DNA of 64,000 nucleotides from Bacillota bacterium (GTDB lineage Bacteria; Bacillota; DTU030; DUMP01), in NCBI GenBank assembly GCA_012799605.1, contig JAAZKX010000046.1, positions 1-64,000 on the forward strand. The letters run 5' to 3'. The notes under the pieces are model-generated. The model was not told where the DNA came from, did no database searches, and saw only the letters and a program-made list of their open reading frames with translations. Made by a program: the position numbers and the translations under genes. The first letter of the stretch is position 1. Each line of letters opens with the position of its first letter. Positions 26,747-34,740 of the stretch are shown here, piece by piece.

Positions 26747-27439
26747 ATGGAAATCAGAGGGGTAGAGCGGGTTAGCTTGGTGGATTATCCAGGCCAAATT
26801 TGCGCTACGGTTTTTTATGGCGGCTGCAATTTACGCTGTGGCTTTTGCCATAATCCAATGCTGGTTGCTGAACCCGGCTCGTTGCCAATAGTAGATCGGA
26901 TCCAGTTGCTGGAGCAGCTGGCGTCACGGCGGGATCTGGTACCTGCAGTTTGTATTAGCGGGGGCGAACCGACTCTAGACCCGGATTTACCGGATTTAAT
27001 CCAACAAATCAAGCAGCTGGACCTCAAGGTCAAGCTCGATACTAATGGGACCAGGCCCGAGGTATTAGCCGACTTGCTAAGGAGTGCTAGTTTAGATTAT
27101 GTGGCATTGGATGTAAAAGCCCCCTGGCCTAAATACAGCCTGGTTTGTGGCCTGGATGTAGTTTCTGCAGTACAAAAAAGTATCAAACTGATAAAGAAGC
27201 TGGCACCGGCATATGAATTTCGGACTACGGTAGTACCAGGCTTGTTGGATAAAGACGACCTGCTCGCTATAGGAGAAATTCTAGCTGGGGCGGAAAAATA
27301 TGTATTGCAACAATTTAGATCGACCGGCCCTCTATTGGATCGTAGTTTAGAGGGGCAAAAACCTTATCCGGAAAAGTTTTTACACCAAATCGCAATTGAG
27401 CTCAAATCTATGATAAACACAATTGAAGTGCGCTGCTGA
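26747..27439 (+). CDS. nrdG: Anaerobic ribonucleotide reductase activating protein (radical SAM)
   Basis: The activase installs the glycyl radical on NrdD by reductive cleavage of S-adenosylmethionine. The 230-residue product has CNLRCGFCHNP (CxxxCxxC 4Fe-4S cluster), VCISGGEPTLD and LDTNGTRPEVL, which bind SAM. The upstream frame is open to 26696, but ATG at 26747 gives MEIRGVERVSLVDYPG, the family start; an AAGGTGG element precedes it. It directly follows nrdD and is closed by an intrinsic terminator. Confidence 0.94.
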   Translation: MEIRGVERVSLVDYPGQICATVFYGGCNLRCGFCHNPMLVAEPGSLPIVDRIQLLEQLASRRDLVPAVCISGGEPTLDPDLPDLIQQIKQLDLKVKLDTNGTRPEVLADLLRSASLDYVALDVKAPWPKYSLVCGLDVVSAVQKSIKLIKKLAPAYEFRTTVVPGLLDKDDLLAIGEILAGAEKYVLQQFRSTGPLLDRSLEGQKPYPEKFLHQIAIELKSMINTIEVRC

Positions 27440-27460
27440 GGGCCACCGAGGCTTGGCCGG

Positions 27461-27484
27461 GAGCGGCCAGTTGGCCGCTCTTTT
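27461..27484. terminator. Intrinsic terminator between nrdG and the aminotransferase
   Basis: GAGCGGCCA (27461-27469) and TGGCCGCTC (27472-27480) pair perfectly around a 2-base gap and are followed by TTTT on the plus strand. It ends nrdDG and lies close to the end of the convergent gene. Confidence 0.8.
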
Positions 27485-27500
27485 GGGCACTAAGTTATGC

Positions 27501-28616
27501 TTACTCCAGTCGGGAGCAATAGCGATCAAGTTGGGCTAGACCGGTGGAGAAAGTTTCGCAATCAGCGCCAAAACCAAGGCGAAAATGACCGGCTTGGCCG
27601 AAAGCTTCACCGGGTACGAGCAGTACTCCCTCTTCATCGAAAGCACCCTGGCAAAAATCGGTCCCGGAAAGGCCAGGTTGTTTTAACCACGGAAAAACGA
27701 GTATACCTGCCTCCGGCGGCACATAAGCAAATAGCCGGGACCACTTTTTTAACCAGTTAGCAAGCAATCCCCAATTTCTGTTAGCGATGGCAATGTTACG
27801 GGCAATGATTTGTTTTTTATTGGACAAGGCCAGCTGGGCTAAATAATCAGAGATCGGGGATATCGAGATGGTAGTATAATCTTTCCATTGCCACGCTTTT
27901 TCTACTAAACTAGCCGGCCCGACAAACCAGCCCAGTCTCAACCCGGATAAACCATAGGCTTTGGACATACTGCCCACACTGATGGCCTTGGGGCTTAGGG
28001 TGCAGGCGTAGGGTGGGATTTTGTCTGTAGCTGCCAGATCGTGATAGACTTCATCACATAAAACCCAAAAACCTTTTTGTTCGGCCCAGTTCAAAATAGT
28101 TCTTAAATCACTCTCATTTAGGACGGCCCCGGTGGGATTATGGGGGATATTAAGGACTACCAGCTTGGTATTCGCATCTATAAGCTGCTCCAACTTGTTT
28201 AAATTGGGTTTGAACCCTTCATCCCGGGCCAGCTGCCAAAACTTAACGTTTGCCCCCCGGGCTTCGGCAATTGAATACAATGCCTGGTAAGCAGGGTACT
28301 GGACGATAACGGTATCCCCGGGGTTGACCAGAACATTGGCTAGCAAAAAATCTGCTTCCATAGCGCCGGTGGTGACCAAAACGTTGTCGGCTGAGTGGTT
28401 AGGATAAAAACTAGCAATCAGCTCCCGTAGCGGATCTGATCCGAGGGTGGGATTATAGGAAATGCTTTTATCCAGGAGCTCTTGAGCCGAGGTATGAGCG
28501 ATTTGAAGCAGTTCCTGTACGGTAAAAGGCTGGGCGTCAGTTTCGGCTAAATTGTAACGTGCAACTTGTTCGTGAGTATTAAGCCAACGCTCGACTAAAA
28601 AAGGGGACGGCTGCAT
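27501..28616 (-). CDS. PLP-dependent aminotransferase, class I/II
   Basis: A fold-type I PLP enzyme of 371 residues. The Schiff-base lysine is in VGSMSKAYGLSGLRLGW, the PLP contacts in NIPHNPTGAVLNESDL and CDEVYHDL, and the C-terminal substrate arginine in GHFRLGFG. The N-terminus (RYNLAETDAQPFTVQELL) resembles the aspartate/alanine aminotransferase-like subgroup rather than PatB cystathionine lyases. The substrate cannot be given. It interrupts the nrdDG/nrdR neighbourhood on the opposite strand. A GGAGAGG sequence precedes the ATG. Confidence 0.88.
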   Translation of the reverse strand: MQPSPFLVERWLNTHEQVARYNLAETDAQPFTVQELLQIAHTSAQELLDKSISYNPTLGSDPLRELIASFYPNHSADNVLVTTGAMEADFLLANVLVNPGDTVIVQYPAYQALYSIAEARGANVKFWQLARDEGFKPNLNKLEQLIDANTKLVVLNIPHNPTGAVLNESDLRTILNWAEQKGFWVLCDEVYHDLAATDKIPPYACTLSPKAISVGSMSKAYGLSGLRLGWFVGPASLVEKAWQWKDYTTISISPISDYLAQLALSNKKQIIARNIAIANRNWGLLANWLKKWSRLFAYVPPEAGILVFPWLKQPGLSGTDFCQGAFDEEGVLLVPGEAFGQAGHFRLGFGADCETFSTGLAQLDRYCSRLE

Positions 28617-28750
28617 GTTTATCCTCTCCTATGCTGGGATTATACATAATAAATAGTATTCGGGGCCCAGACCCAATTCCCTCTTTGAAGGCAGTAACAG
28701 GCACACAGTGCCGGCCTCAAGCTATCAGATGATAAAGGAGAATCAACCTA

Positions 28751-29224
28751 ATGCGTTGCCCATTTTGCAGTGAGCTTGATACGCGGGTATTGGATTCCAG
28801 GCCAGCGGAAGCAGGTTCGGTTGTCCGGCGGCGCCGGGAATGCAACAGCTGCAAGCGCCGGTTTACAACTTATGAGCGTGTAGAGGAGCAACTGCTTTAC
28901 GTAGTCAAGCGTGATGGACGCCGGGAACGCTTTGACCAGCAAAAGATCCTTAAAGGCTTGATCAAAGCTTGCGAAAAACGCCCAATCTCCCTATCGACTT
29001 TAGAAGAATTAGCGGCTGAAATAGAACGCGAAATTCGCAATGCCTTGATGGAGGAGGTATCTTCTACTGAAATCGGTGATATAGTGATGGATAGGTTACG
29101 CCAGCTGGACGAGGTAGCCTATGTCCGGTTTGCATCGGTTTACCGGCGTTTTACTGATGTAGAAAAATTTCTAGAAGAACTGCAATCATTGGTGGACGGC
29201 CCCAAACCGGATCAGGAGGCTTAA
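28751..29224 (+). CDS. nrdR: Transcriptional repressor NrdR
   Basis: NrdR represses ribonucleotide reductase genes in response to ATP/dATP. The 157-residue protein has the zinc ribbon [15 protein letters not shown] and [15 protein letters not shown], followed by an ATP-cone domain with [16 protein letters not shown] and [25 protein letters not shown] precedes the ATG. A NrdR box in front of nrdD fits the obvious target. Confidence 0.98.
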   Translation: MRCPFCSELDTRVLDSRPAEAGSVVRRRRECNSCKRRFTTYERVEEQLLYVVKRDGRRERFDQQKILKGLIKACEKRPISLSTLEELAAEIEREIRNALMEEVSSTEIGDIVMDRLRQLDEVAYVRFASVYRRFTDVEKFLEELQSLVDGPKPDQEA

Positions 29225-29251
29225 AGGCCGGTAAAGCAATCTTAAGTGCAA

Positions 29252-29281
29252 CCAAAATTAAAAACCCGGCTAAGCCGGGTT
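29252..29281 (-). terminator. Intrinsic terminator after the NifU-like gene
   Basis: On the minus strand AACCCGGC and GCCGGGTT pair around a 3-base loop and run into TTTTTAATTTT. It serves the small NifU-like gene; the plus strand has no T-run here, so nrdR has no obvious terminator of its own. Confidence 0.8.
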
Positions 29282-29295
29282 GCAATAAACTTATC

Positions 29296-29520
29296 TTAAA
29301 CTGCGCGAACTTCTTTTACTTCAGGTACTTCTTCTTTTAAGGTGCGTTCGATCCCTTGTTTTAGGGTCACAGTAGCAAACGGACAGCTGCCACAGCTTCC
29401 GGTAAGTTTCACTGTTACAATGCCGCTACTTTCATCAACAGCCACCAGATCAACGTTGCCACCATCTGCCTGTAAAAACGGACGAACCTTAGCTAATGCT
29501 AGTTCAACCTTCTTCTTCAA
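29296..29520 (-). CDS. NifU-like C-terminal Fe-S scaffold protein
   Basis: A 74-residue NifU C-terminal-domain protein that can carry a [4Fe-4S] or labile cluster for delivery to apoproteins. It shows the ALAKVRPFLQADGGNVDL motif and the cluster-binding GSCGSCPFA (CxxC). A GTG three codons upstream overlaps the AAAGGAG ribosome binding site, so TTG at 29520 is preferred, giving MKKKVELAL. It is transcribed alone. Confidence 0.92.
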   Translation of the reverse strand: MKKKVELALAKVRPFLQADGGNVDLVAVDESSGIVTVKLTGSCGSCPFATVTLKQGIERTLKEEVPEVKEVRAV

Positions 29521-29617
29521 ACAAGCCACTCCTTTAACCTTCGATGTTGTTTACATTATACCACGGGCTCGGCTAGGGATACAATTTTAAATCAATAAAA
29601 CTAAAACCCTGGCGGTG

Positions 29618-29677
29618 ATCAGTTGGCTTGCGCCTTGAGGCGGCCAGCAATTATACTTAAGATACCAGCCACCTGAT
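29618..29677. other. Foldable segment in the leader region of csoR
   Basis: ATCAGTTGGC (29618-29627) can pair with GCCACCTGAT (29668-29677) except for a 2-base mismatch, enclosing a second hairpin TGGCTTGCGCC with GGCGGCCA-like partners around 29624-29647. An A/T-rich run follows. It may be an operator, a terminator-like element or chance. Confidence 0.3.
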
Positions 29678-29728
29678 GAGAAAATTTTTTCTGTTATGAA
29701 TAGAAAATTATAGAAGGAGGGATGTGCT

Positions 29729-30013
29729 TTGGCCCAACAGCCTTCTTACGCTGCTGATCGCGGCAATATGCTGCAGCGGCTACGTAAAGTGGAGGGTCAA
29801 ATTCGTGGGATACAAAAGATGATCGATGATGGCCGTTATTGTGTCGACATTTTAACCCAGCTATCAGCTGCCCAAGCAGCACTCAAAAAGGTTGGTTTTA
29901 TGGTACTGGAAGATCATATACGAGGTTGTGTGGCGCAGGCTATACGGGAAGGTGAAGGGGATGACCTGGTTGATGAATTAGTTTCAGTGATAGAAAAATC
30001 TATCCGACGGTAG
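29729..30013 (+). CDS. csoR: CsoR-family metal-responsive repressor
   Basis: CsoR/RcnR/FrmR proteins are four-helix repressors that release DNA when they bind metal or react with thiols or aldehydes. The 94-residue protein has Cys38 (GRYC), His63 and Cys67 (LEDHIRGC), the W-X-Y-Z pattern of copper-type CsoR (Cys-His-Cys), with a downstream glutamate at 83. The N-terminus lacks the RcnR histidine. TTG start 8 bases after AGGAGGG. No copper ATPase or chaperone lies nearby; the next gene is a small membrane protein, so the regulon is unknown. Confidence 0.88.
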   Translation: MAQQPSYAADRGNMLQRLRKVEGQIRGIQKMIDDGRYCVDILTQLSAAQAALKKVGFMVLEDHIRGCVAQAIREGEGDDLVDELVSVIEKSIRR

Positions 30014-30034
30014 CAAAAAAAGGGGGGGGACAAG

Positions 30035-30304
30035 GTGTCGGCAAATGGTCTCAGAAAGAGCGACAAATTTTTTTTATTGCCAGTGGCTCTTATCCTTATT
30101 GGCGTATCGGCTTGGAACTGGATGCACGGCTGGCGCGATTTATATGTGCTGATTTGGTTTTTAGTCGGTGTTAATAACTTATTGCTGATGGGGCTCCGGG
30201 CCTGGCCGCAGCGGCGGCGATACTTAAACATATTGATTGCCGTAGCTGGGATGTCTTTGATTATAGCATCAGCCCGGCTGTTATGGCTATATATTAAGGG
30301 TTAA
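30035..30304 (+). CDS. Small membrane protein of unknown function
   Basis: An 89-residue protein with three hydrophobic segments (about residues 12-30, 37-55 and 64-86) separated by short basic loops (RAWPQRRR). GTG start after a run of G (AGGGGGGGG). I recognise no family. It is 21 bp after csoR and may share its transcript. Confidence 0.6.
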   Translation: MSANGLRKSDKFFLLPVALILIGVSAWNWMHGWRDLYVLIWFLVGVNNLLLMGLRAWPQRRRYLNILIAVAGMSLIIASARLLWLYIKG

Positions 30305-30393
30305 AACTAAAACGGTCACCCTTTGCCCTCATATTTGAAAATAACTGGCATATAAATTAGGGACAAGAGCCAAAGCTATAAGGGGGGAAAGCC

Positions 30394-31197
30394 GTGGGAA
30401 TTGGCTATCGCTGGCACAGCCTGCGGCGGCGCCTGCGAACTTTTGGAAGCGAGTCCCTACTTTTACGCCAGTCCTTGTTGGCGGGGATTTTATACCTGGC
30501 CGTTTGGGGATTGGTACAGATAAACATTCCTATAACCAGCAAGGTAGCGCATTATATCCAGTGGTCGGTAGCTGAATATAAGCCCTCTTTAAGCTGGGAG
30601 CAGATTCAATCCTGGGGTGAAGAAAGTCTAAACTTACCGGCATTATCTGTTTTGCAATCAAAAGGACAAGATTCGGCAGGCGTATCGCTGGCAGGTTACA
30701 CATTTCCGGTAGAGGAAGGGCAGGTAATATCCCGTTACGGATGGCGATTACATCCTGTTTCCGGGGAAAAACGTTTTCACCAAGGGATTGACATTGCAGC
30801 CCCGGCCGGAACGCCGATCAAAACTATTGCCTCCGGCTTTGTCAGCCAGATCAGGGAGGAAGAGCTTCTGGGTAAAGTAGTGGAAATAAGCCACGGAAAT
30901 GGCATTACCAGCCTTTATGGCCATTTAGACCGGGTGTTGGTTGAGCCCAAACAAGTACTAAAACAAGGAGACATTATTGCTACTGTTGGCAGCACCGGGG
31001 TAAGCAGTGGTAACCATCTTCATTTGGAAATTAAAGAGCGCGGGGTCAACGTCGACCCTGCGATTAAGCTCGGAGTGGTAGAGCAGGCGGTGGCCCCCGC
31101 TCAGGCGCCGTGCTCCGATCAGGTTTTGGATAAGGACGCCCGGTCTGTTCCCGCCGAGGATACGGTCGACGAGACTGCAGAGGTAGGCCCTAGTTGA
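30394..31197 (+). CDS. spoIVFA: M23 peptidase-domain membrane protein, SpoIVFA-like
   Basis: A 267-residue protein with one transmembrane helix (about residues 28-48) and a C-terminal LytM/M23 domain at about 105-225. In Bacillus, SpoIVFA holds the SpoIVFB protease inactive until the SpoIVB signal arrives in late sporulation. The gene overlaps spoIVFB by 4 bases and precedes it, the classic order. Unlike a purely scaffold domain, the zinc ligands look intact (HQGIDIAAP and HLHLEIK), so it may also be an active endopeptidase. A 45-residue acidic tail follows. GTG start after AGGGGGGAAAG. Confidence 0.85.
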   Translation: MGIGYRWHSLRRRLRTFGSESLLLRQSLLAGILYLAVWGLVQINIPITSKVAHYIQWSVAEYKPSLSWEQIQSWGEESLNLPALSVLQSKGQDSAGVSLAGYTFPVEEGQVISRYGWRLHPVSGEKRFHQGIDIAAPAGTPIKTIASGFVSQIREEELLGKVVEISHGNGITSLYGHLDRVLVEPKQVLKQGDIIATVGSTGVSSGNHLHLEIKERGVNVDPAIKLGVVEQAVAPAQAPCSDQVLDKDARSVPAEDTVDETAEVGPS

Positions 31198-32078
31198 AAA
31201 TTGGCCGGATATTGGGTGTACGAATAAAACTAAATATTTTTTTTCTGCTTATTTTGGCTATCTATGGTAGCGCTGGTTATCTGACTGAAGCGTTGATAAT
31301 TTACGGAGCCGCTTTGCTGCATGAAATTGCCCATGCTGTGGTGGCTCATTCTTATGGGCTTAAAATTGATGAGATCGAGCTCCTTCCTTTCGGCGGTGTG
31401 GCCCGTATCAGGGATCTTGATTTGTCCTCATGGGATTTGGGAACAGAAATAATGGTGACTTTAGCGGGTCCGGCCGAAAACATGATCTTAGCGGCAACTG
31501 CCAGAATATTAGCCGGCTATGGGGTATGGGACACCTCTTTGGCTGGCTTGTTTTATCGGGCCAATATTGCTATAGCCGGGTTTAACTTACTTCCAGCACT
31601 CCCGTTAGACGGTGGCCGCTTATTGCGGGCATACCTGGCCCGGCATTTATCCTGGCATCAGGCGACAGAAATTACTGCCCGGCTAGGCCAGGCGTTAGGA
31701 GCTTTGTTGGTGAGCGGGGGGCTGGTGCTTCTAAAGCATAACCTTTTGTTTATTAATGTGACAGTGTTAGGCATATTTTTATGGGCGGCTGCAGCTGGCG
31801 AAAAACGATGGGCCGGTCTAATGTTGCTGCGCTATTTGACCAGAAAACACCGCGGCTTGAAAACAGGTCAGATTGCCAAAGGGGAACTTTTGGCGGTGAG
31901 CGCTGACACGACATTGCGGGAACTGGCTCAACGGTTTGTGGCCGGGCGCTATCATTTTATTTATATATTGGACAAAGACTATACGATTATGGCTATAATA
32001 AGTGAGGATGAGGTGGTCACGGGCCTGTTTACCCACGGGCCTAATATCACCCTAAAACAGCTGTTGGGCTGCTGCTGA
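31194..32078 (+). CDS. spoIVFB: Intramembrane site-2 metalloprotease SpoIVFB
   Basis: SpoIVFB cleaves pro-sigma-K in the mother cell. The 294-residue protein has the zinc motif HEIAH in the second hydrophobic segment, the third ligand region LPLDGGRLLRA, several further membrane segments and a C-terminal CBS domain (about residues 222-290, with VSADTTLRELAQRF), which senses ATP in Bacillus. TTG start coupled to the preceding gene. The rplU-prp-rpmA-obg cluster lies 4.5 kb further on, as in Bacillus. Confidence 0.92.
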   Translation: MKIGRILGVRIKLNIFFLLILAIYGSAGYLTEALIIYGAALLHEIAHAVVAHSYGLKIDEIELLPFGGVARIRDLDLSSWDLGTEIMVTLAGPAENMILAATARILAGYGVWDTSLAGLFYRANIAIAGFNLLPALPLDGGRLLRAYLARHLSWHQATEITARLGQALGALLVSGGLVLLKHNLLFINVTVLGIFLWAAAAGEKRWAGLMLLRYLTRKHRGLKTGQIAKGELLAVSADTTLRELAQRFVAGRYHFIYILDKDYTIMAIISEDEVVTGLFTHGPNITLKQLLGCC

Positions 32079-32176
32079 TTGATAGTTAGGATTTTTTCAA
32101 CAGGAATTTCCGCTGTTTCGGAGAACTATCCACGTAGCCGGCTTAAAGTATTGGCTGTAGACGGGAGATGGCAATC

Positions 32177-34027
32177 ATGGACAAGATAAAGTCCCAACTG
32201 GATTTCATTTTACCACGGGTAGAAAAACCGGCTCGCTATATAGGTGAAGAATGGAATATTGTAAAAAAAGACCATAGCAAGACTAGCGTAAAAATGGTAC
32301 TGGCTTTTCCCGATGTGTACGAAGTGGGCATGTCCCATCTTGGCTCGCACATCTTGTATCACATTGTAAATTTGCGTTCTGATGCTTTATTGGAACGCGT
32401 TTATACGCCGTGGGGGGATATGGAGCAAGAATTAAGGCGGGCAGGGCTACCGCTGTTTAGTTTGGAGACAAAAACACCGTTGTTCGATTTTGACCTGATC
32501 GGGTTTACTTTGCAATACGAGCTTTCCTACACAAATATCCTCAATCTGCTCGCTTTGGGGCAGATACCACTTCGGGCAGCCGAACGGCAGGAAGATGATC
32601 CCTTTGTACTTGCGGGGGGACCATGTGCTTACAACCCTGAACCCTTAGCCCCGTTTTTGGATTTAGTAGTCCTGGGAGAGGGAGAAGAAGTTATCGGGGA
32701 ACTTATCGCTATTTTTAAGGATTGGAAACAGCAACAAGGAACAAGGCACGAATTTTTAACTGCTGCAGCTAAAGTACCCGGTGTGTACGTACCGGCATTT
32801 TATGTTGTTGACTACGATTCCAAGGGCTGTATCAAGAGCATCCGTCCAACTGAAACTGGCATTCCGGAACAAATTCAAAAACGGGTCGTACGGGATTTGG
32901 ACGGAGCTTCGTTTTCCTGCCAGCCGGTGGTACCGTATTTGGATACGGTTCATAACCGCAGTATGTTGGAGCTGTTCCGGGGGTGTACGCGAGGATGCCG
33001 GTTTTGTCAGGCGGGCATGATCTATCGCCCAGTGCGGGAGCGCAGCCGGGAAACCCTGCTCAAACAGGCACGGGAATTGTTAGCGCGCACCGGTTATGAT
33101 GAGATATCGCTCAGCTCCCTGTCTAGTTTAGACTACTTTGAAATTGAAAAACTGATCGATGATCTGGTCTCGGAGCACAAGTCAGCCGGTGTACGTATAT
33201 CACTACCTTCACTTCGGGCCGACAGTTTTGCTATCGAACAAGCGGAGAAAATCCATCCTTTGCGCCGTTCCAGCATGACTTTGGCACCGGAGGCTGGCAG
33301 CCAGCGTTTACGTGATGTAATCAATAAAAACGTGACCGAGGATGATTTGTTAACAGCTATCGAGGCAGCAGTAGCTGCTGGTTGGAGGGCGTTTAAACTT
33401 TATTTTATGATTGGGTTGCCGACTGAAACAGAACAGGACGTGGCGGCGATAGCAACGTTGGCTCAAAAGGTGGCCGCGGTCAAAGCGGATGGTAGGCAGA
33501 TTACCAGGGTTACGGTATCCACATCAAACTTTGTCCCCAAAGCTCATACACCCTTTCAATGGGAGGGGCAACTACCGCGGGGAGAGCTCAGGAAACGCCA
33601 GCAACTACTGAGCAGCAAAATTAAAGGCCGAAAGGTTGAACACCGCTGGCATGATCCGGATCAAAGTTTTCTGGAAGCGGTATTTTCCCGCGGCGACAGG
33701 CGATTGGCGGTTGTTTTGGAAAAGGCCTGGCAGCTGGGTTGCCGCTTAGACGGCTGGAGCGAATATTTTCGGATGGATTTGTGGGAGCAGGCCTTTGCGG
33801 AAACTGGCTGTGATCCTGAATTTTATGCTAACCGAGCTATTCCTGAAAACGAAACGCTACCTTGGCAGCATTTAAGTCCGGGCTTAGAACTCGATTTTCT
33901 TCTTACTGAACGGTCGCGGGCATTTTTAGGCCTAACTACAGCTGACTGCAGTTTTAAACAGTGCCAGGCGTGTGGTGTTTGTACAGCTTTGCGGCTGCCA
34001 TTGAAGCGGCGAGGTGAGCGGATGTGA
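32177..34027 (+). CDS. TIGR03960-family radical SAM protein
   Basis: A 616-residue radical SAM protein with an N-terminal B12-binding-like domain (VYEVGMSHLGSHILYHIVN, later LAGGPCAYNPEPLAPFLD and VLGEGEEV) and the core cluster motif CTRGCRFCQAG. The C-terminus ends in a Cys pair region (CSFKQCQACGVC, in part). Members of this family are always paired with the TIGR03936 gene found next here, and both are sometimes encoded as one protein; the substrate is not established. ATG at 32168 abuts GGGAG, so ATG at 32177 was preferred. It overlaps the next gene by 4 bases. Confidence 0.9.
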   Translation: MDKIKSQLDFILPRVEKPARYIGEEWNIVKKDHSKTSVKMVLAFPDVYEVGMSHLGSHILYHIVNLRSDALLERVYTPWGDMEQELRRAGLPLFSLETKTPLFDFDLIGFTLQYELSYTNILNLLALGQIPLRAAERQEDDPFVLAGGPCAYNPEPLAPFLDLVVLGEGEEVIGELIAIFKDWKQQQGTRHEFLTAAAKVPGVYVPAFYVVDYDSKGCIKSIRPTETGIPEQIQKRVVRDLDGASFSCQPVVPYLDTVHNRSMLELFRGCTRGCRFCQAGMIYRPVRERSRETLLKQARELLARTGYDEISLSSLSSLDYFEIEKLIDDLVSEHKSAGVRISLPSLRADSFAIEQAEKIHPLRRSSMTLAPEAGSQRLRDVINKNVTEDDLLTAIEAAVAAGWRAFKLYFMIGLPTETEQDVAAIATLAQKVAAVKADGRQITRVTVSTSNFVPKAHTPFQWEGQLPRGELRKRQQLLSSKIKGRKVEHRWHDPDQSFLEAVFSRGDRRLAVVLEKAWQLGCRLDGWSEYFRMDLWEQAFAETGCDPEFYANRAIPENETLPWQHLSPGLELDFLLTERSRAFLGLTTADCSFKQCQACGVCTALRLPLKRRGERM

Positions 34028-34740
34028 GGATCAGGGCCAAAATAGCTAAAAATGAAATTCTCCGCTTTATTTCCCACCTGGATTTTGCCGGAGTGCTGGA
34101 AAAAGCAGTGCGCCGGGCTAAACTTCCGTTAGAATTGAGCCGTGGCTATACACCCCGTCTTAAAATAAGTTATGCTTCAGCGTTAGCAATGGGCACGACT
34201 TCCGAAGCCGAATATGCCGATTTTTATCTCCGAGAGCGGATGCCGGTTACGGAATTTGTACGCCGTTTAAACGGGCAGCTGCCAGGGGGAATAAAAGTCA
34301 TAACTGCAAGCCAAGTAGCTGCCAATGCCCCTTCGCTAATGGCTCAAATCCGGGCTGCTTCCTACTGGGTTACGGCTGAGTTGTTGCAATCTTCCCCGGA
34401 GCAATTGGAACAGGAGTGGGAGCAATTTTTACAGCAAGATAAGATTATAATTACAAAGACCACAAAACGCAGAACCCGGCAAATTGACATCGTGCCTTTG
34501 ATTCTGGCTACCCGTTTTTACCCTGGTCCTAAAAGCAGCAGCTGGGATTTGCTTGTAGCGAGTGGATCGGCCGGTAACTTGAGGCCAGAAGAATTGCTGG
34601 AGGCTTTCTTTGCCCATAGCGGTTTTGCGGGAAAGATTGATCGTATTCATCGGACCGGGCTCTTTATTGAACGCTTTGGGCAGTTGATGTCACCTTTGGC
34701 CCGGTTACGTCCGGCGGAGGAATTGGGGGAAGGGTTGTGA
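34024..34740 (+). CDS. TIGR03936-family (DUF2344) protein
   Basis: A 238-residue protein with the family N-terminus RAKIAKNEILRFISHLDF and the PLELSRGYTPRLKISYASAL segment. It always accompanies the TIGR03960 radical SAM protein, suggesting they form one enzyme system, perhaps in RNA or ribosome-related modification given the neighbouring rng and ribosomal genes (inference). GTG start coupled to the gene before; its stop overlaps the rng start by 4 bases. Confidence 0.88.
   Translation: MRIRAKIAKNEILRFISHLDFAGVLEKAVRRAKLPLELSRGYTPRLKISYASALAMGTTSEAEYADFYLRERMPVTEFVRRLNGQLPGGIKVITASQVAANAPSLMAQIRAASYWVTAELLQSSPEQLEQEWEQFLQQDKIIITKTTKRRTRQIDIVPLILATRFYPGPKSSSWDLLVASGSAGNLRPEELLEAFFAHSGFAGKIDRIHRTGLFIERFGQLMSPLARLRPAEELGEGL

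Noticed and set aside
32080-32130. Inverted repeat GATAGTT...AACTATC before the TIGR03960 gene
   Set aside because: The arms are 7 bases with a long loop and no T-run, so it is within chance expectation for this stretch.
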